From: Rhodoplanes serenus
GTDB taxonomy: Bacteria > Pseudomonadota > Alphaproteobacteria > Rhizobiales > Xanthobacteraceae
NCBI GenBank assembly: GCA_009720755.1
Contig: WNKV01000015.1
Location: forward strand, 95,189 to 159,188
Reading direction: 5' to 3'
DNA length: 64,000 nt
Shown here: one piece after another, positions 26,907-36,138 of the stretch
How positions within the stretch are numbered: the stretch's first letter is position 1
How the letters are laid out: each line of letters begins with the position of its first letter
Position numbers and translations under genes: made by a program
The notes under the pieces: model-generated
What the model was told of the DNA's origin: nothing
What the model saw: the letters and a program-made list of their open reading frames with translations, nothing else
Databases searched by the model: none

Positions 26907-27737
26907 ATGATGGATCGCTTCACGCGCGGGCTGCTGGTCGGCCTGCTTGCCGTCCCGTCCGCGGCCCTGGCGCAGGGGCAGGCGCCCCTCCAGGATCGTT
27001 GGCCGGCCCCCACCCAGCAGATGGAGCAGCGCGCCCCTGCGGCGACCGATGCGCCGGCCGAGCCGGCCGCGAAGCCGCGCCCGCAGCGTCGGCCGCAGGC
27101 TCAGGCACCCGCCCAGGCACCGGAGGGGGGCGGCGAAGCGGCTCCCGCGGCCGCTCCGGCCCGGCGTGCCGCCGGGGGCGCCAAGCCGGCGGCCGCCTCT
27201 CAGCGGGCGATCGCCTGCTCGGGGCCGTTCGCCAAGTCGGCCACCCACCTGTCGCTCGCCTCGGCGTTCGATTCGAAGAACATCACCTTCACCGAGGTGG
27301 ACGGCGGCCCCGATGGGTCGAAGCTCAATGCTTCGGTGCTGTTCCCGGACGACCCGCAGCGGCGCCTTGAGGTGCTGTGGAAGGACGAGGGCGAGCGCGC
27401 CAACATCAACGTCATCGTGGTCGCCGGCCAGTCCACCTGGACGGCCCCGAAGGGCCTCAAGCTCGGCATGCCGCTCGCCGCGGTCGAGAAGCTCAACGGC
27501 AAGCCGTTCAAGCTCCAGGGCTTCGATCAGGACTCCGGCGGCAACGTGGTGGACTGGCAGGGCGGCGCCCTGGCGTCGCTGCCGGGCGGCTGCAACGTGA
27601 CGCTGCGGTTCGTTCCCGGCCCCAAGGTGACGGACGAGGCCAAGGCACAGGCGACCGGCGAGGGGCTGGTCTCGTCGGCCGCCACCGTCAAGGCGGTGAA
27701 GCCCGTCGTCGCCGAGATCCTGCTCGGCTATCCCTGA
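26907..27737 (+). CDS. Hypothetical secreted protein with Pro/Ala-rich linker
   Basis: A 276-residue protein. A clear signal peptide (residues 1-23, cleavage after SAALAQ) is followed by a Pro/Ala/Gln-rich linker to about residue 95 and a globular domain of about 180 residues with two cysteines (near 104 and 231) that could form a disulfide. The domain has the stretch LSLASAFDSKNITFTEVDG and GLKLGMPLAAVEKLNGKPF. I do not recognise a named family. It is exported to the periplasm; function unknown. A strong hairpin follows. Confidence 0.75.
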   Translation: MMDRFTRGLLVGLLAVPSAALAQGQAPLQDRWPAPTQQMEQRAPAATDAPAEPAAKPRPQRRPQAQAPAQAPEGGGEAAPAAAPARRAAGGAKPAAASQRAIACSGPFAKSATHLSLASAFDSKNITFTEVDGGPDGSKLNASVLFPDDPQRRLEVLWKDEGERANINVIVVAGQSTWTAPKGLKLGMPLAAVEKLNGKPFKLQGFDQDSGGNVVDWQGGALASLPGGCNVTLRFVPGPKVTDEAKAQATGEGLVSSAATVKAVKPVVAEILLGYP

Positions 27738-27755
27738 GCATCGAGACGTAACGGC

Positions 27756-27780
27756 GGCGCCGGCCACCCGGGCCGGCGCC
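27756..27780. terminator. GC-rich hairpin between convergent genes
   Basis: GGCGCCGGCC (27756-27765) pairs perfectly with GGCCGGCGCC (27771-27780), loop of five. No T-run on either side. Its place between two convergent genes fits a bidirectional transcription stop or mRNA 3'-end stabiliser. Confidence 0.5.
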
Positions 27781-27812
27781 ACGCGCGGAGCGCCGGCGGC
27801 CCGATCAGAATG

Positions 27813-28397
27813 TCAGGCCGGCCGTGGCACCGTCGTGGAGGCGGCGCCGGCACGTCCGCTGGCGCTCAGCGGCGACGTCGTCGGCGCGGTCGCCGTCCGG
27901 CCGACCGAGGCGAACGGCCCCGAGCGGGCGGCCTGGAGGGCGGCGCGGGCGCGGGCCGCCGTGTCGCCGTCCTTCGGCACCGCCGCGTAGTCGCCACGCA
28001 GGGCCTTGAGGGCGTTGCGCTCGACATCGATCTCGCGGGCGGTGCGGAAGCCCATGCGGCGCATCACCGGCAGCGGCGGGCACCAGCCCTGGGTCGCATG
28101 CTGGAGCAGGAAGCCGCCGACCAGCGCCGGCAGCGCCACCCAGCCGCCGCCGCGCGTCAGCGCCAGCAGCGAGCCGGCGAGCCCGACCGCGGCCGCGTTG
28201 GCCTGAAGGGCGCGCTCGATATCCCATTCGGCATCGAGGCTGCGCAGCCGCAGCGGGATCTCCTCCTGATGCTCGGCGTAGTACAGCACGTTGCGCTCGA
28301 TCTGGCGGTCGATGGCGTCGTTGATCTCGGCGTCGGTCATGCGGCGCACGCGCTGCGGCGTGCCGGGAAGCGTCGGGGGATTGGGGCGCTGCGTCAT
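27813..28397 (-). CDS. DUF2892-like membrane protein
   Basis: A 194-residue protein. After a polar N-terminus with MTDAEINDAIDRQIERNVLYYAEH, a hydrophobic hairpin (about residues 65-100, with ANAAAVGLAGSLLAL and LPALVGGFLLQHATQGWCPP) and the stretch PVMRRMGFRTAREIDVERNALKALRGDYA match the DUF2892/YgaP-type membrane hairpin followed by a helical tail. The last 40 residues are Ala/Ser/Thr-rich. Function unknown. ATG 28397 gives a compact protein; a longer form from 28478 is unlikely. Confidence 0.7.
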   Translation of the reverse strand: MTQRPNPPTLPGTPQRVRRMTDAEINDAIDRQIERNVLYYAEHQEEIPLRLRSLDAEWDIERALQANAAAVGLAGSLLALTRGGGWVALPALVGGFLLQHATQGWCPPLPVMRRMGFRTAREIDVERNALKALRGDYAAVPKDGDTAARARAALQAARSGPFASVGRTATAPTTSPLSASGRAGAASTTVPRPA

Positions 28398-28514
28398 CGG
28401 GGGTCCGGCTCGAAGGCTGTCATAAGGTGGAAACGATGAGGAGACGGTGTCGCGGCGGATCGTGATCCGCCGCGACATGATCCGCCGGCTGTGCGGCGAC
28501 GATGGTCCGCCACG

Positions 28515-29342
28515 TCAGCGGACGATGTCGGCCACCACCGTGTTGGTGCCCGGCTCGACCAGCAGGACGCGGCCGTCGACGACGGCGTACTCGTAGCCGC
28601 GGGTCTCCGGCACCTGCATGACGACCTGGCGCGGCATCGGCGCCACCGTCACGGTCTCGGGCAGCACCGAGCCGACCGTGTAGGTGATTGGCCGCGCCAC
28701 CGGCGCCGCCGCCCAGCCGCTGTAGCCGGGCGCCCAGCCGGTGCTGCTCCAGCCGGAGCCGTAGCCCGGCGTCACGGTGGCGAGCGCCGCCGGATCGTAG
28801 GTCTGCTCCTGCACCAGCGTGCGATAGACCGTGGTGCGCTGCGTCGGGGCGAGCGCTATCGGCGCGGCACTGACGCGGCGCGTCACCGTCCGGCTGCGCG
28901 TGGTGCGGACCGGCTCGGGCTCGACCGCGCGGGCCATGATCGGCGGCGTTCCCCGCCGCACGGTGCGCACCGCCGGCCGCACCGGCTCCTCGTCTTCGAT
29001 CACCACGGTGCGGGTCGTCGTGGTGGTGACGGGCTCGCCATAAGGACGGACCGCGATGCTGCCGCCCACCGGCGCGGCCGGTACGGGTGCGGGCTGCACC
29101 CAGCTGCGCGTGTAGACCTCGCCGGACGGGCCGTAGGTCGGGAACACCGGCACCGTCGACACCACCGGCGCCGCCATCGACTGCAACGGCCGCCGCGTGA
29201 CCGTGATGCCGTCGGGGCCGCGGGTGATCAGGGTCTCGACCGGCTCTTGCGACACCTCGCGGGAGATGACGGTCTGGGCGTTCGCAAGCGCGGTGCCGGA
29301 CAGGAGCGCCAGGCCGACGGCGACGAGACGGGTGGGGGTCAT
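28515..29342 (-). CDS. Secreted DUF1236-domain protein (long form)
   Basis: A 275-residue protein with a signal peptide (residues 1-22, ending ALANA). The middle is Pro/Thr/Arg-rich with many TTTTR and RTVRR-like short repeats. The last 55 residues form a DUF1236 domain: GSVLPETVTVAPMP, then YEYAVVDGRVLLVEPGTNTVV. DUF1236 proteins are common in Hyphomicrobiales, exported, and of unknown role. It is the longest of three DUF1236 members within 3.5 kb on this strand. Confidence 0.8.
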   Translation of the reverse strand: MTPTRLVAVGLALLSGTALANAQTVISREVSQEPVETLITRGPDGITVTRRPLQSMAAPVVSTVPVFPTYGPSGEVYTRSWVQPAPVPAAPVGGSIAVRPYGEPVTTTTTRTVVIEDEEPVRPAVRTVRRGTPPIMARAVEPEPVRTTRSRTVTRRVSAAPIALAPTQRTTVYRTLVQEQTYDPAALATVTPGYGSGWSSTGWAPGYSGWAAAPVARPITYTVGSVLPETVTVAPMPRQVVMQVPETRGYEYAVVDGRVLLVEPGTNTVVADIVR

Positions 29343-29650
29343 GCGGTCTCTCCGTGCTGAAGACACTGCACCCGAAACGCCGCCGTGCGGTTGCCGTTCC
29401 GGCGTACCGTCACACGCCTGCGTGAGCGGCGGGCCGGCGCCGGGGCCGCGATTCACGATCGATTCAGGAATGCGACGAGGGTCGGGCGGCGGCGGGGCGA
29501 GCCTGCCGCACCAGCGTCGCGACCCGGCCCCATTGGGCTGGTGAGATGGCGGGGTTGCACGCTCGCATCGCCCCGGGGGACCGCCTCGGCGGGCGGGACG
29601 ATGCCGGCGCGCAGCGGGGGACCCGATCGATCAGAAGGAGTACGGGGAGT
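29343..29650. other. Intergenic region between divergent genes
   Basis: About 300 bases between the long DUF1236 gene and the next plus-strand gene. It should hold both promoters. I see no clear operator, hairpin or gene. Confidence 0.5.
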
Positions 29651-30043
29651 ATGACCTTGACCAGCACCCAGGCGGTCCAAGACGACGTCGATGCCGTCGC
29701 CACCTCGTTCGAGGGCGAGATCCGCGAGTTCGTGCGTCGTGACTTCACGCCGGCGCGCCGCAACACCGACGCCGGCTCGGGCGAGTTCGCCGCCAGCAAC
29801 ATCTCGACGCTGGTGCAACGGGTGGCGGGCACCTCGCTCGCCGAGATCGACAACCTGATCGGCGAGTTGCAGACGCTGCGCGACTACATCGCCAGCGAAG
29901 GGGAGCGCGTCCAGCGCGAGCTCGCCGGCTACGCCCAGCTCAACCAGGCCGCCATGCAGTCGACCCGCATCATCGCCGACAGCATGTCGAAGTGGAAAAC
30001 CCACGTCGACGACACCAAGACCGAGATCGCGCCGCGGGCGTGA
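29651..30043 (+). CDS. Hypothetical helical protein
   Basis: A 130-residue, soluble, mainly helical protein with no signal peptide. Residues 55-120 have a heptad-like pattern (LVQRVAGTSLAEIDNLIGEL, LRDYIASEGERVQRELAGY), suggesting a coiled coil. GGAG just before ATG 29651 serves as ribosome site. I do not recognise the family. Length and helical layout recall phasin-like or cytoskeletal helper proteins, but no signature supports either. Confidence 0.65.
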   Translation: MTLTSTQAVQDDVDAVATSFEGEIREFVRRDFTPARRNTDAGSGEFAASNISTLVQRVAGTSLAEIDNLIGELQTLRDYIASEGERVQRELAGYAQLNQAAMQSTRIIADSMSKWKTHVDDTKTEIAPRA

Positions 30044-30091
30044 GATCTTCGAGCAAGCTGCGGCTGCCGAACTGCCGCTACGTCGTGCGTG

Positions 30092-30115
30092 ATGGCCGGG
30101 CTCCGTCCCGGCCAT
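30092..30115 (+). terminator. Hairpin after the helical-protein gene
   Basis: ATGGCCGGG (30092-30100) pairs with CCCGGCCAT (30107-30115), loop of six. No T-run follows. It lies 48 bases after the stop codon and before a convergent gene; similar GATGGCCGGG...CCCGGCCAT hairpins are common gene-end elements in alphaproteobacteria. Confidence 0.5.
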
Positions 30116-30170
30116 TCGCGTTCGTGCCGCGGGGTGCCCGGAGTCGCGCCGCCAGGCTCGGTGTCTCGCG

Positions 30171-30425
30171 CTACTTGTCCAGTGAGAGCCGTGCCTTGAG
30201 AGCGTCGATCCGCTGCGACGCCTCGACCTTGGTGAGACCGGGATCGAACGCCTCCGGGTCGTGCGCCTGCTCGGACAGCGTCTTCAGATAGGACGCCTGA
30301 GCGCCGGTCATCGGCTCGTCGCCCGACACCCAGTCGCGCGGGTCCTTCTCGGTGTTGCCGGGCGGGTGCGGATCGCGCTTGGGATCGGCGCTCGCCTCGG
30401 GTGGCTGCGGTTGCTTGGCGGTCAT
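30171..30425 (-). CDS. DUF3072-family protein
   Basis: An 84-residue protein. The C-terminal half has the DUF3072 pattern: PMTGAQASYLKTLSEQA, then LTKVEASQRIDALKARL. The N-terminal half is Pro/Lys/Asp-rich. DUF3072 proteins are small, cytoplasmic and uncharacterised; the motif resembles a DNA-interaction or SAP-like helical pair, which I do not assert. Its ATG shares one base with the stop of the upstream DUF1236 gene (TGATG), so the two are co-translated. Confidence 0.8.
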   Translation of the reverse strand: MTAKQPQPPEASADPKRDPHPPGNTEKDPRDWVSGDEPMTGAQASYLKTLSEQAHDPEAFDPGLTKVEASQRIDALKARLSLDK

Positions 30426-30820
30426 CAGCGCGTCTCCTCGGTGATGACCGCGGCGACCTGGCGGGATTTCGGGTCGACCAGCACCACCTGCTTCTCGATC
30501 ATCGCCACCGCGAACGGCTTGGCCTCCGGCATCAGGCCGGCCAGCGTGTCCGGCATCGGCGCGAGGTCGATGCCGGCCGGCAGCGTGGCGCCGACCGCGA
30601 CGCGGAAGCCGGTGGGGGCCGCGTGGTTCTTCTGGGTGCGGCTGACGCTCTGCCAGATGGTGTGACGCTGGGCATCGCTGAGCTCGATCCGGGGGCCGTC
30701 GGCGGTGTCCTGTGCGGTGGTCTGCGCCGCCGCGACGCCGGTCGGCAGTCCACTCGCCAGGGCGACGGTGCCGGCCACGAGGGCCGCGGCGATGGTCAGG
30801 CTCGGCAGACGGCGGCGCAT
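30425..30820 (-). CDS. Secreted DUF1236-domain protein (short form A)
   Basis: A 131-residue exported protein: signal peptide (residues 1-32, ending GVAAAQ), a helical stretch LSDAQRHTIWQSVSRTQ, and a DUF1236 core with GATLPAGIDLAPMPDTLAGLM and the closing strand QVVLVDPKSRQVAAVI. GAGGAG eight bases before ATG 30820 sets the start. It overlaps the DUF3072 gene and is closely similar in layout to the gene at 31531-31932. Confidence 0.82.
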   Translation of the reverse strand: MRRRLPSLTIAAALVAGTVALASGLPTGVAAAQTTAQDTADGPRIELSDAQRHTIWQSVSRTQKNHAAPTGFRVAVGATLPAGIDLAPMPDTLAGLMPEAKPFAVAMIEKQVVLVDPKSRQVAAVITEETR

Positions 30821-31139
30821 GGGGGTCGCTCCTCGCGGTGGGTGACCCGTCAACGCCCGCTGCCACACCGGGTTCCTGCCATCGCGCGCCCGATCGGTCG
30901 GCGGCCCCCGAGTGTGGGCATCGGGCCGCAGGGGTGTGGCCCGGCGGCCGCAGTCGAACGGCGTTCTGCGGCCCTGCCGTGTTTGACGGATAGACAGAGG
31001 GCGGCCCACGTCTCCACGCTGGCGTGTCGGATCGGGGTGGGTCCTCGCGGCTTGCGCCGGCATACGGCTTGCTTGGTGATCTCGCTTGGTGATCGGGCGG
31101 ACCGGCTCGTTCGGAACCGGGCCGAAAGGAGGGGACCCC
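30821..31139. other. Intergenic region between divergent secreted-protein genes
   Basis: About 320 bases. Apart from the ribosome sites at each end (GAGGAG for the left gene, AAAGGAGGGG at 31125-31134 for the right one) I see no clear element. Confidence 0.5.
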
Positions 31140-31505
31140 ATGGTGATCGCACCTCTGGTCGCGGCCTCGCTGGCGCTGAGCGTGGCGACCGGCCCGCTCG
31201 ATCCGCGGCCGAGCCATGCGGCGTCGCCCCGCGTCGCGCTTCAGAGCCGGGTGACGGCGACGACTGACTGCATCGTGCGGGCCATCGCGGCCGACCCGCG
31301 CTTCAAGCAGGCGAGTGCCGGCGCCATGATCGGCGAGCTGATCGTCGATTCCATGCCGGCCTGCGCCGCGACGGTGCGCGAGATGATCGACGCTTGGGAC
31401 GCCTCGTTCGGCGACGGCAGCGGCGAAGCCTTCTTCATGGGGCCGTTTCTCGACGTGCTGCCGGCCGCCGCCAGCCGCATGCTGGCGAAAGATCCGGCGC
31501 GCTGA
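31140..31505 (+). CDS. Hypothetical secreted protein
   Basis: A 121-residue protein with a signal-like N-terminus (residues 1-17, then a Pro-rich segment). Two cysteines (Cys41 and Cys72, in TTDCIVRAI and MPACAATV) could form a disulfide. A strong AAAGGAGGGG ribosome site precedes ATG 31140. I do not recognise a family. It converges with the third DUF1236 gene. Confidence 0.65.
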   Translation: MVIAPLVAASLALSVATGPLDPRPSHAASPRVALQSRVTATTDCIVRAIAADPRFKQASAGAMIGELIVDSMPACAATVREMIDAWDASFGDGSGEAFFMGPFLDVLPAAASRMLAKDPAR

Positions 31506-31530
31506 CCGTCTGCAGCAGGGCGCCGATACC

Positions 31531-31932
31531 CTACCGCGGCAGCACCTCGACCACCTTCATGGTGGTGGGATCGACCAGCAGCACGCGGTCCTCGACCACG
31601 GTGTACTTGTAGGGCTTGGCTTCCGGGATGGTGGCCAGGGTCGGGTCGGGGAGCATGTAGAGCTCCATCGACGGCGGCAGCTCGGCGCCGACGCGGACCT
31701 GAACGCCGGGCGGCACCGTGACCTTGCGGTTCGCCTCGCGGACCGAGCGGGCGATGGCGGCCTTCTGCGCCTCGGTGAGCGGGGCGGGCTGCGCCGACAC
31801 CGGGCCGACGCCGCCGGTCGGCGGCATGGTGGGCAGCGGCGCGGCCTCCTGGCCGGTCGCGATCGTTGCGCCGGCGCCGATGGCGAACGTCGCGACGAGA
31901 ATCACGGCCAGTCCTGACTTCGGGATCGGCAT
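31531..31932 (-). CDS. Secreted DUF1236-domain protein (short form B)
   Basis: A 133-residue exported protein with a signal peptide (residues 1-27, ending IATGQ), a short Pro-rich linker, the helix LTEAQKAAIARSVREANRK and a DUF1236 core with GAELPPSMELYMLPDP and VVEDRVLLVDPTTMKVVEVLP. It aligns along its length with the protein at 30425-30820 and at its C-terminus with the one at 28515-29342, so the three look like local duplicates. Role unknown. Confidence 0.85.
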   Translation of the reverse strand: MPIPKSGLAVILVATFAIGAGATIATGQEAAPLPTMPPTGGVGPVSAQPAPLTEAQKAAIARSVREANRKVTVPPGVQVRVGAELPPSMELYMLPDPTLATIPEAKPYKYTVVEDRVLLVDPTTMKVVEVLPR

Positions 31933-32090
31933 GTGCGGCCTCTCGGAATTCGGGATCGTCGGTGGGGGAATGCCGTAACGGGCCTTTCGTTCCCCGCCCC
32001 GCCCGAACCGCGACAGCCGTCTTGGTACGATCCTGCCGTGATCGCCTCCGAGCCTCGCCGCTCGTGGCTCGATGCCCTGCGGGCGTCCGC

Positions 32091-33380
32091 TCAGCCGCTG
32101 ATGCGCTCGATCTCGGCCCCGCAGGCGGCGAGCTTGCTCTCCAGCCGCTCGAATCCGCGGTCCAGGTGATAGACGCGGTTGACCAGCGTCTCGCCCTCGG
32201 CGGCGAGCGCCGCGATCACCAGCGACACCGAGGCGCGCAGATCCGTCGCCATCACCGGGGCGCCCTTGAGGCGCGGCACGCCGTCGATGGTGGCGGTCTC
32301 GCCGTCGAGCCGGATCTGGGCGCCGAAGCGGGCCAGCTCCTGCACGTGCATGAAGCGGTTCTCGAAGATCGTCTCGGTGATGTGCGAGGTGCCCTTGGCG
32401 CGGGTCATCAGCGCCATCAGTTGCGCCTGAAGGTCGGTCGGAAATCCGGGGAACGGCTCGGTGGTGACCCGCACCGGCGCGATGCCGGCGCCGTTGCGGG
32501 CGATGCGGATGCCCTCGTTGGTGGCGGCGATCTCGGCGCCGGCCTCCGCGAGCACATCGAGGGCGGCCTGGAGCAGCTCCGGCTTGGCGCCTTCCAGCAG
32601 CACGTCGCCGCCCGCCATCGCCACCGCCATCGCATAGGTGCCGGTCTCGATGCGATCGGGCACCACCCGGTGGCGGGCGCCGTCGAGGCGGGCGACGCCT
32701 TCGATCTCGATGCGCGAGGAGCCGGCGCCGCTGATGCGGGCGCCCATCTTGGTCAGGCAGTCGGCGACGTCGACGATCTCGGGCTCGCGTGCCGCGTTCT
32801 CGATCACCGTGGTGCCGCGGGCCAGCACGGCCGCCATCAGGGCCGTGTGGGTGCCGCCGACCGTCACCTTGGGAAACACGATCTCGCCGCCCCGCAGGCC
32901 GTTCGGGGCGCGGGCCAGCACATAGCCGCCGTCGATCTCGATGTCGGCGCCGAGGTCGCGCAGTGCCATCAGCAGCAGGTCGACCGGCCGGGTGCCGATG
33001 GCGCAGCCGCCCGGCAGCGACACCTTGGCGACGCCCATGCGGGCGACCAGGGGGGCGATGACCCAGAAGCTCGCCCGCATGCGCGAGACGAGGTCATAGG
33101 GGGCGACGGTGTCGACGATGCGCTTGGCCGAGATGTGCAGCGTCTGCCCGTCGTACTCGCCGTCGCCGGGGCGCTTGCCGCCGACCATCACGTCGACGCC
33201 ATGGTTGCCGAGGATGCGCTGGAGCAGGGCGACGTCGGCCAGCCGCGGCACGTTCTCCAGCACCAGCGGCTCGTCGGTGAGGAGGCTCGCGATCATCAGC
33301 GGCAGGGTGGCGTTCTTGGCGCCCGAGATGGCGATGCGTCCGGAGAGGGGCCTGCCGCCCACGATGCGAATCCGGTCCAT
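32091..33380 (-). CDS. murA: UDP-N-acetylglucosamine 1-carboxyvinyltransferase
   Basis: A 429-residue enzyme that transfers enolpyruvate from PEP to UDP-GlcNAc, the first committed step of peptidoglycan synthesis, in the cytoplasm. The active-site Cys is Cys126 in [13 protein letters not shown], the position targeted by fosfomycin in other bacteria; Lys22 in SGAKNA and the stretch [12 protein letters not shown] are also conserved. Length is standard. The next gene upstream on this strand is a small conserved protein; both are ordinary core genes of the order. Confidence 0.97.
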   Translation of the reverse strand: MDRIRIVGGRPLSGRIAISGAKNATLPLMIASLLTDEPLVLENVPRLADVALLQRILGNHGVDVMVGGKRPGDGEYDGQTLHISAKRIVDTVAPYDLVSRMRASFWVIAPLVARMGVAKVSLPGGCAIGTRPVDLLLMALRDLGADIEIDGGYVLARAPNGLRGGEIVFPKVTVGGTHTALMAAVLARGTTVIENAAREPEIVDVADCLTKMGARISGAGSSRIEIEGVARLDGARHRVVPDRIETGTYAMAVAMAGGDVLLEGAKPELLQAALDVLAEAGAEIAATNEGIRIARNGAGIAPVRVTTEPFPGFPTDLQAQLMALMTRAKGTSHITETIFENRFMHVQELARFGAQIRLDGETATIDGVPRLKGAPVMATDLRASVSLVIAALAAEGETLVNRVYHLDRGFERLESKLAACGAEIERISG

Positions 33381-33455
33381 GATGCCCCCTCGTGGATGGA
33401 CGCCGTGTCGGCGGTGGCGTGAATCGCGACCGCGCCGGCGCCGTCTCGGTCCAGC

Positions 33456-33704
33456 TTATCGGCGCCCGTTCTCCGGGACGATTCCGGCGGAATCGTGGGA
33501 CAAGGGGCCGTTCTCGGGCGATCGGTGCACCGCCGTGGCGGGCGCGGGGTCGGGCATGTCGGTGGCCGGGGTGTCGGCGGCGGTGTCGGGCTCGCCGGTG
33601 CGGGCCCGCGACTGCGCCTTCCGGCGCCGCAGATTCTCCCGCAGCGCCGCCGACAGCCGCGCCGCGCGGGCGCGTTGTTCGTCGGTCTTGCCCGGTCCGG
33701 TCAT
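33456..33704 (-). CDS. Small hypothetical protein upstream of murA
   Basis: An 82-residue protein. The N-terminal half is a strongly basic helix (EQRARAARLSAALRENLRRRKAQSRAR); the C-terminal half is Pro/Asp-rich and probably disordered. Similar short basic proteins occur next to murA in related bacteria, as far as I recall. ATG 33704 is preferred over an upstream start 15 codons earlier. Function unknown; the basic helix could bind nucleic acid. Confidence 0.6.
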   Translation of the reverse strand: MTGPGKTDEQRARAARLSAALRENLRRRKAQSRARTGEPDTAADTPATDMPDPAPATAVHRSPENGPLSHDSAGIVPENGRR

Positions 33705-33828
33705 GGCGGCCTTAGAGCACGGCGACCGCGACGGCGCAACGCGCGCCACCGCCCGGCGGCGGGCAGGGCAGGAGCAGGCCAGGGACGGCGACGGGGCCGG
33801 AGCCCCGCCGCCGTGATGGGGCGTGGGC

Positions 33829-35274
33829 TCAGCCCGGCAGCAGGGTGCGGCCGAAGAACCACAGCAGGAACAGCACCAGCGGGATGTGCAGCAGGAACTG
33901 GATGAAGGTGAAGCCGACGATGTCGCGCGCCTTCAGCCCCAGCACGCCGAGCAGCGGCAGCATCCAGAACGGGTTGATTAGGTTCGGGATCGCCTCCGCG
34001 GCGTTGTAGACCTGCACGGCCCAGCCCATGTGGGTGCCGAGATCCTTGGCGGCCTGCATGACGTAGGGCGCCTCGATGATCCACTTGCCGCCGCCGGACG
34101 GCACCAGGAAGCCGAGCACCGCCGAGTAGACGCCCATCAGCACCGGGAAGGACTCCTGGGTCGACAGGCTGACGAACAGGTTGGCGATGTGGTGCGAGAT
34201 GCTGAAGCCGTCGGCGCCCTTCACGCCGGTGAGCATCAGCGCGATGGCGCCGTAGAGCGGAAACTGGATCAGCACGCCCGAGGTCGACGGCACCGCCTTG
34301 GAGACCGCGCCGAGGAAGCTGCCGAGCCGCCAGTGCAGCACCAGGCCGATGAGCAGGAACAGGAGGTTGTAGGTGTTGAGGTTGGAGATCGCCAGGAGCG
34401 GATCCTTGGTGGCGAACTCGTTGTAGATGAAGCCGAAGCCGAGCGCGGCCAGCGCCAGGCTGATGAACGGGGTGCGCTCCAGCCACTCGCCCGGCCGCGA
34501 CGGGCCGAAGGTGACCGAGGAGCGCGGCGTCAGGTCGATGCCGAAGTCTTCCGCGGTCTTGGCGGTGGCGGCGCTCGGCGCCGAGAAATAGGCGATCAGC
34601 ACCGAGACGATCAGGATGATCAGCGCCATCAGCATCGACTGCCAGAGGAAGATGGTCTCGGTGAAGGGGATGACGCCGGTGATGTCGGAGATCGACTTGG
34701 GCAGGCTCGCCGGGTTGGCCTGGAGCTGGGCCGCCGACGAGTTGATGCCGAGCGCCCAGGTGGCGCCGAGCCCCAGATAGGCGGCGGCGGCGCCCGCCCG
34801 GTAGTCCATGCGCAGATCGCCGCGGCGCGCCAGCGCCTGCACCAGCAGGCCGCCCAGCACCATGCTGAAGGCCCAGTTGAGGAACGACGCCGACATGCTG
34901 ACGAAGGCGACGAACGCCACCGCGCCGCGGGCGGTGCGCGGCGCCCGGGCGATCCAGTCGATGAAGCGGGCGGCCGGCGGCGAGGTGGCCACCACGAAGC
35001 CGGTCACCACCACCATCACCATCTGCATCGTGAAGGTGATGATGCTCCAGAAGCCGCCGCCGAAGGCGTTGGCGATGTCGAGCGGCTTGGAGCCGAGCGC
35101 CAGTGCGGCGGCGGCGACGCCGATCACGGTCAGCGCCGCGAAGACGAACGAGTCGGGGTACCAGCGCTCCGACCAGTTGGTGAAGACGATGGCGAAGCGC
35201 GCGAAGCCGCTTTCCTCGCCGGCGGGACGGCTGCTCTTCGGGCGCAACGATTCGACGCTCAGATCGAGGCTCAT
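33829..35274 (-). CDS. atoE: Short-chain fatty acid transporter (AtoE family)
   Basis: A 481-residue membrane transporter of the AtoE/SCFA family, with about 12 membrane segments. Recognisable stretches are WSERWYPDSFVFAALT (residues 36-51), SMSASFLNWAFSMVLGGLL, GINSSAAQLQAN, and VPSGGGKWIIEAPYVM near residue 395. It would import short-chain fatty acids such as butyrate or acetoacetate. No acetoacetate-degradation genes are adjacent. ATG 35274 is used; a TTG two codons earlier is in frame. It fits with actP as a second carboxylate uptake system in the window. Confidence 0.88.
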   Translation of the reverse strand: MSLDLSVESLRPKSSRPAGEESGFARFAIVFTNWSERWYPDSFVFAALTVIGVAAAALALGSKPLDIANAFGGGFWSIITFTMQMVMVVVTGFVVATSPPAARFIDWIARAPRTARGAVAFVAFVSMSASFLNWAFSMVLGGLLVQALARRGDLRMDYRAGAAAAYLGLGATWALGINSSAAQLQANPASLPKSISDITGVIPFTETIFLWQSMLMALIILIVSVLIAYFSAPSAATAKTAEDFGIDLTPRSSVTFGPSRPGEWLERTPFISLALAALGFGFIYNEFATKDPLLAISNLNTYNLLFLLIGLVLHWRLGSFLGAVSKAVPSTSGVLIQFPLYGAIALMLTGVKGADGFSISHHIANLFVSLSTQESFPVLMGVYSAVLGFLVPSGGGKWIIEAPYVMQAAKDLGTHMGWAVQVYNAAEAIPNLINPFWMLPLLGVLGLKARDIVGFTFIQFLLHIPLVLFLLWFFGRTLLPG

Positions 35275-36063
35275 GGGCAAGCCCTGCTGCGGGCGGTCGC
35301 GCCGGTGCGGGCGGTCCGGCAGCCGCGGCGGAGCCGAGGGCTCCGGCGGCCGAGCCGGGACGATCGAGCGAGACGAACGCTAAGGGGCACCGGCGGGCGA
35401 CCAGGGTGGACGGGACGGACATGGAGGCCGGGACGAGCCGGCACGGGCCGATCTAAGGGACCGCTCGATTCCGGTAATATGATAAATATCAACCCTCTCG
35501 GGCGGGAGACGGGTTGTGCACCGCGGCGGCCGCGCCTCGGCTGGGTCCGACGGGTCCAAGGCGCCGGGTTTACGGCGAGCAGCTGCGGACGGGACCCGTG
35601 CCGGCTGCGCCGAGACGCTCCGATGCACCCGAGGCTTTTGCATGGCGGGGCCGGCTCCGGAGGAGGACGAGCGGTGCCCCGGATGCTCCCGCCTTCGGGC
35701 CGGGATGCCTGCTGCCTGCGGGGGCGTGGCGGTCCTGCCAAGAGGGCTCGGGGGCAGTGCGGGGCCGCGACGTGGCTCACGGGGGGCGAGCGGGGGGACG
35801 CGGCTGTCGGATCTAGCGTTCCGGAGGAGGGCGCGATGCGTCGGTTCGCAGTCATTCCGAGAGGGCGCGGGGGCGAGCGGGGGCGGGCAGGGCGGTCGGA
35901 CCCGACGGGGCGGCGCTCGCTCGCAGCGGCGACCGCGTGGGCACGATGAGCGGCGTCGCCGCCGGTGCATGGGGAGGTGCAGAGCAGCGCTTGCGCCGCC
36001 CCCGACCTTGTGGCAAGGAACCGCCGTTCGCGCCGTGCACCGCATGACTCGCGCGAGCCGGTC
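35275..36063. other. Long gene-free stretch before tRNA-Thr
   Basis: Almost 790 bases. Several open frames exist in this GC-rich stretch but none has a ribosome site, family motif or normal amino acid make-up (they are rich in Arg, Gly and Pro). A short AT-rich spot at 35475-35492 (around AATATGATAAATATCAA) is the only compositional break. It abuts the tRNA that marks the edge of the proposed island. Confidence 0.6.
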
Positions 36064-36138
<75 letters not shown>

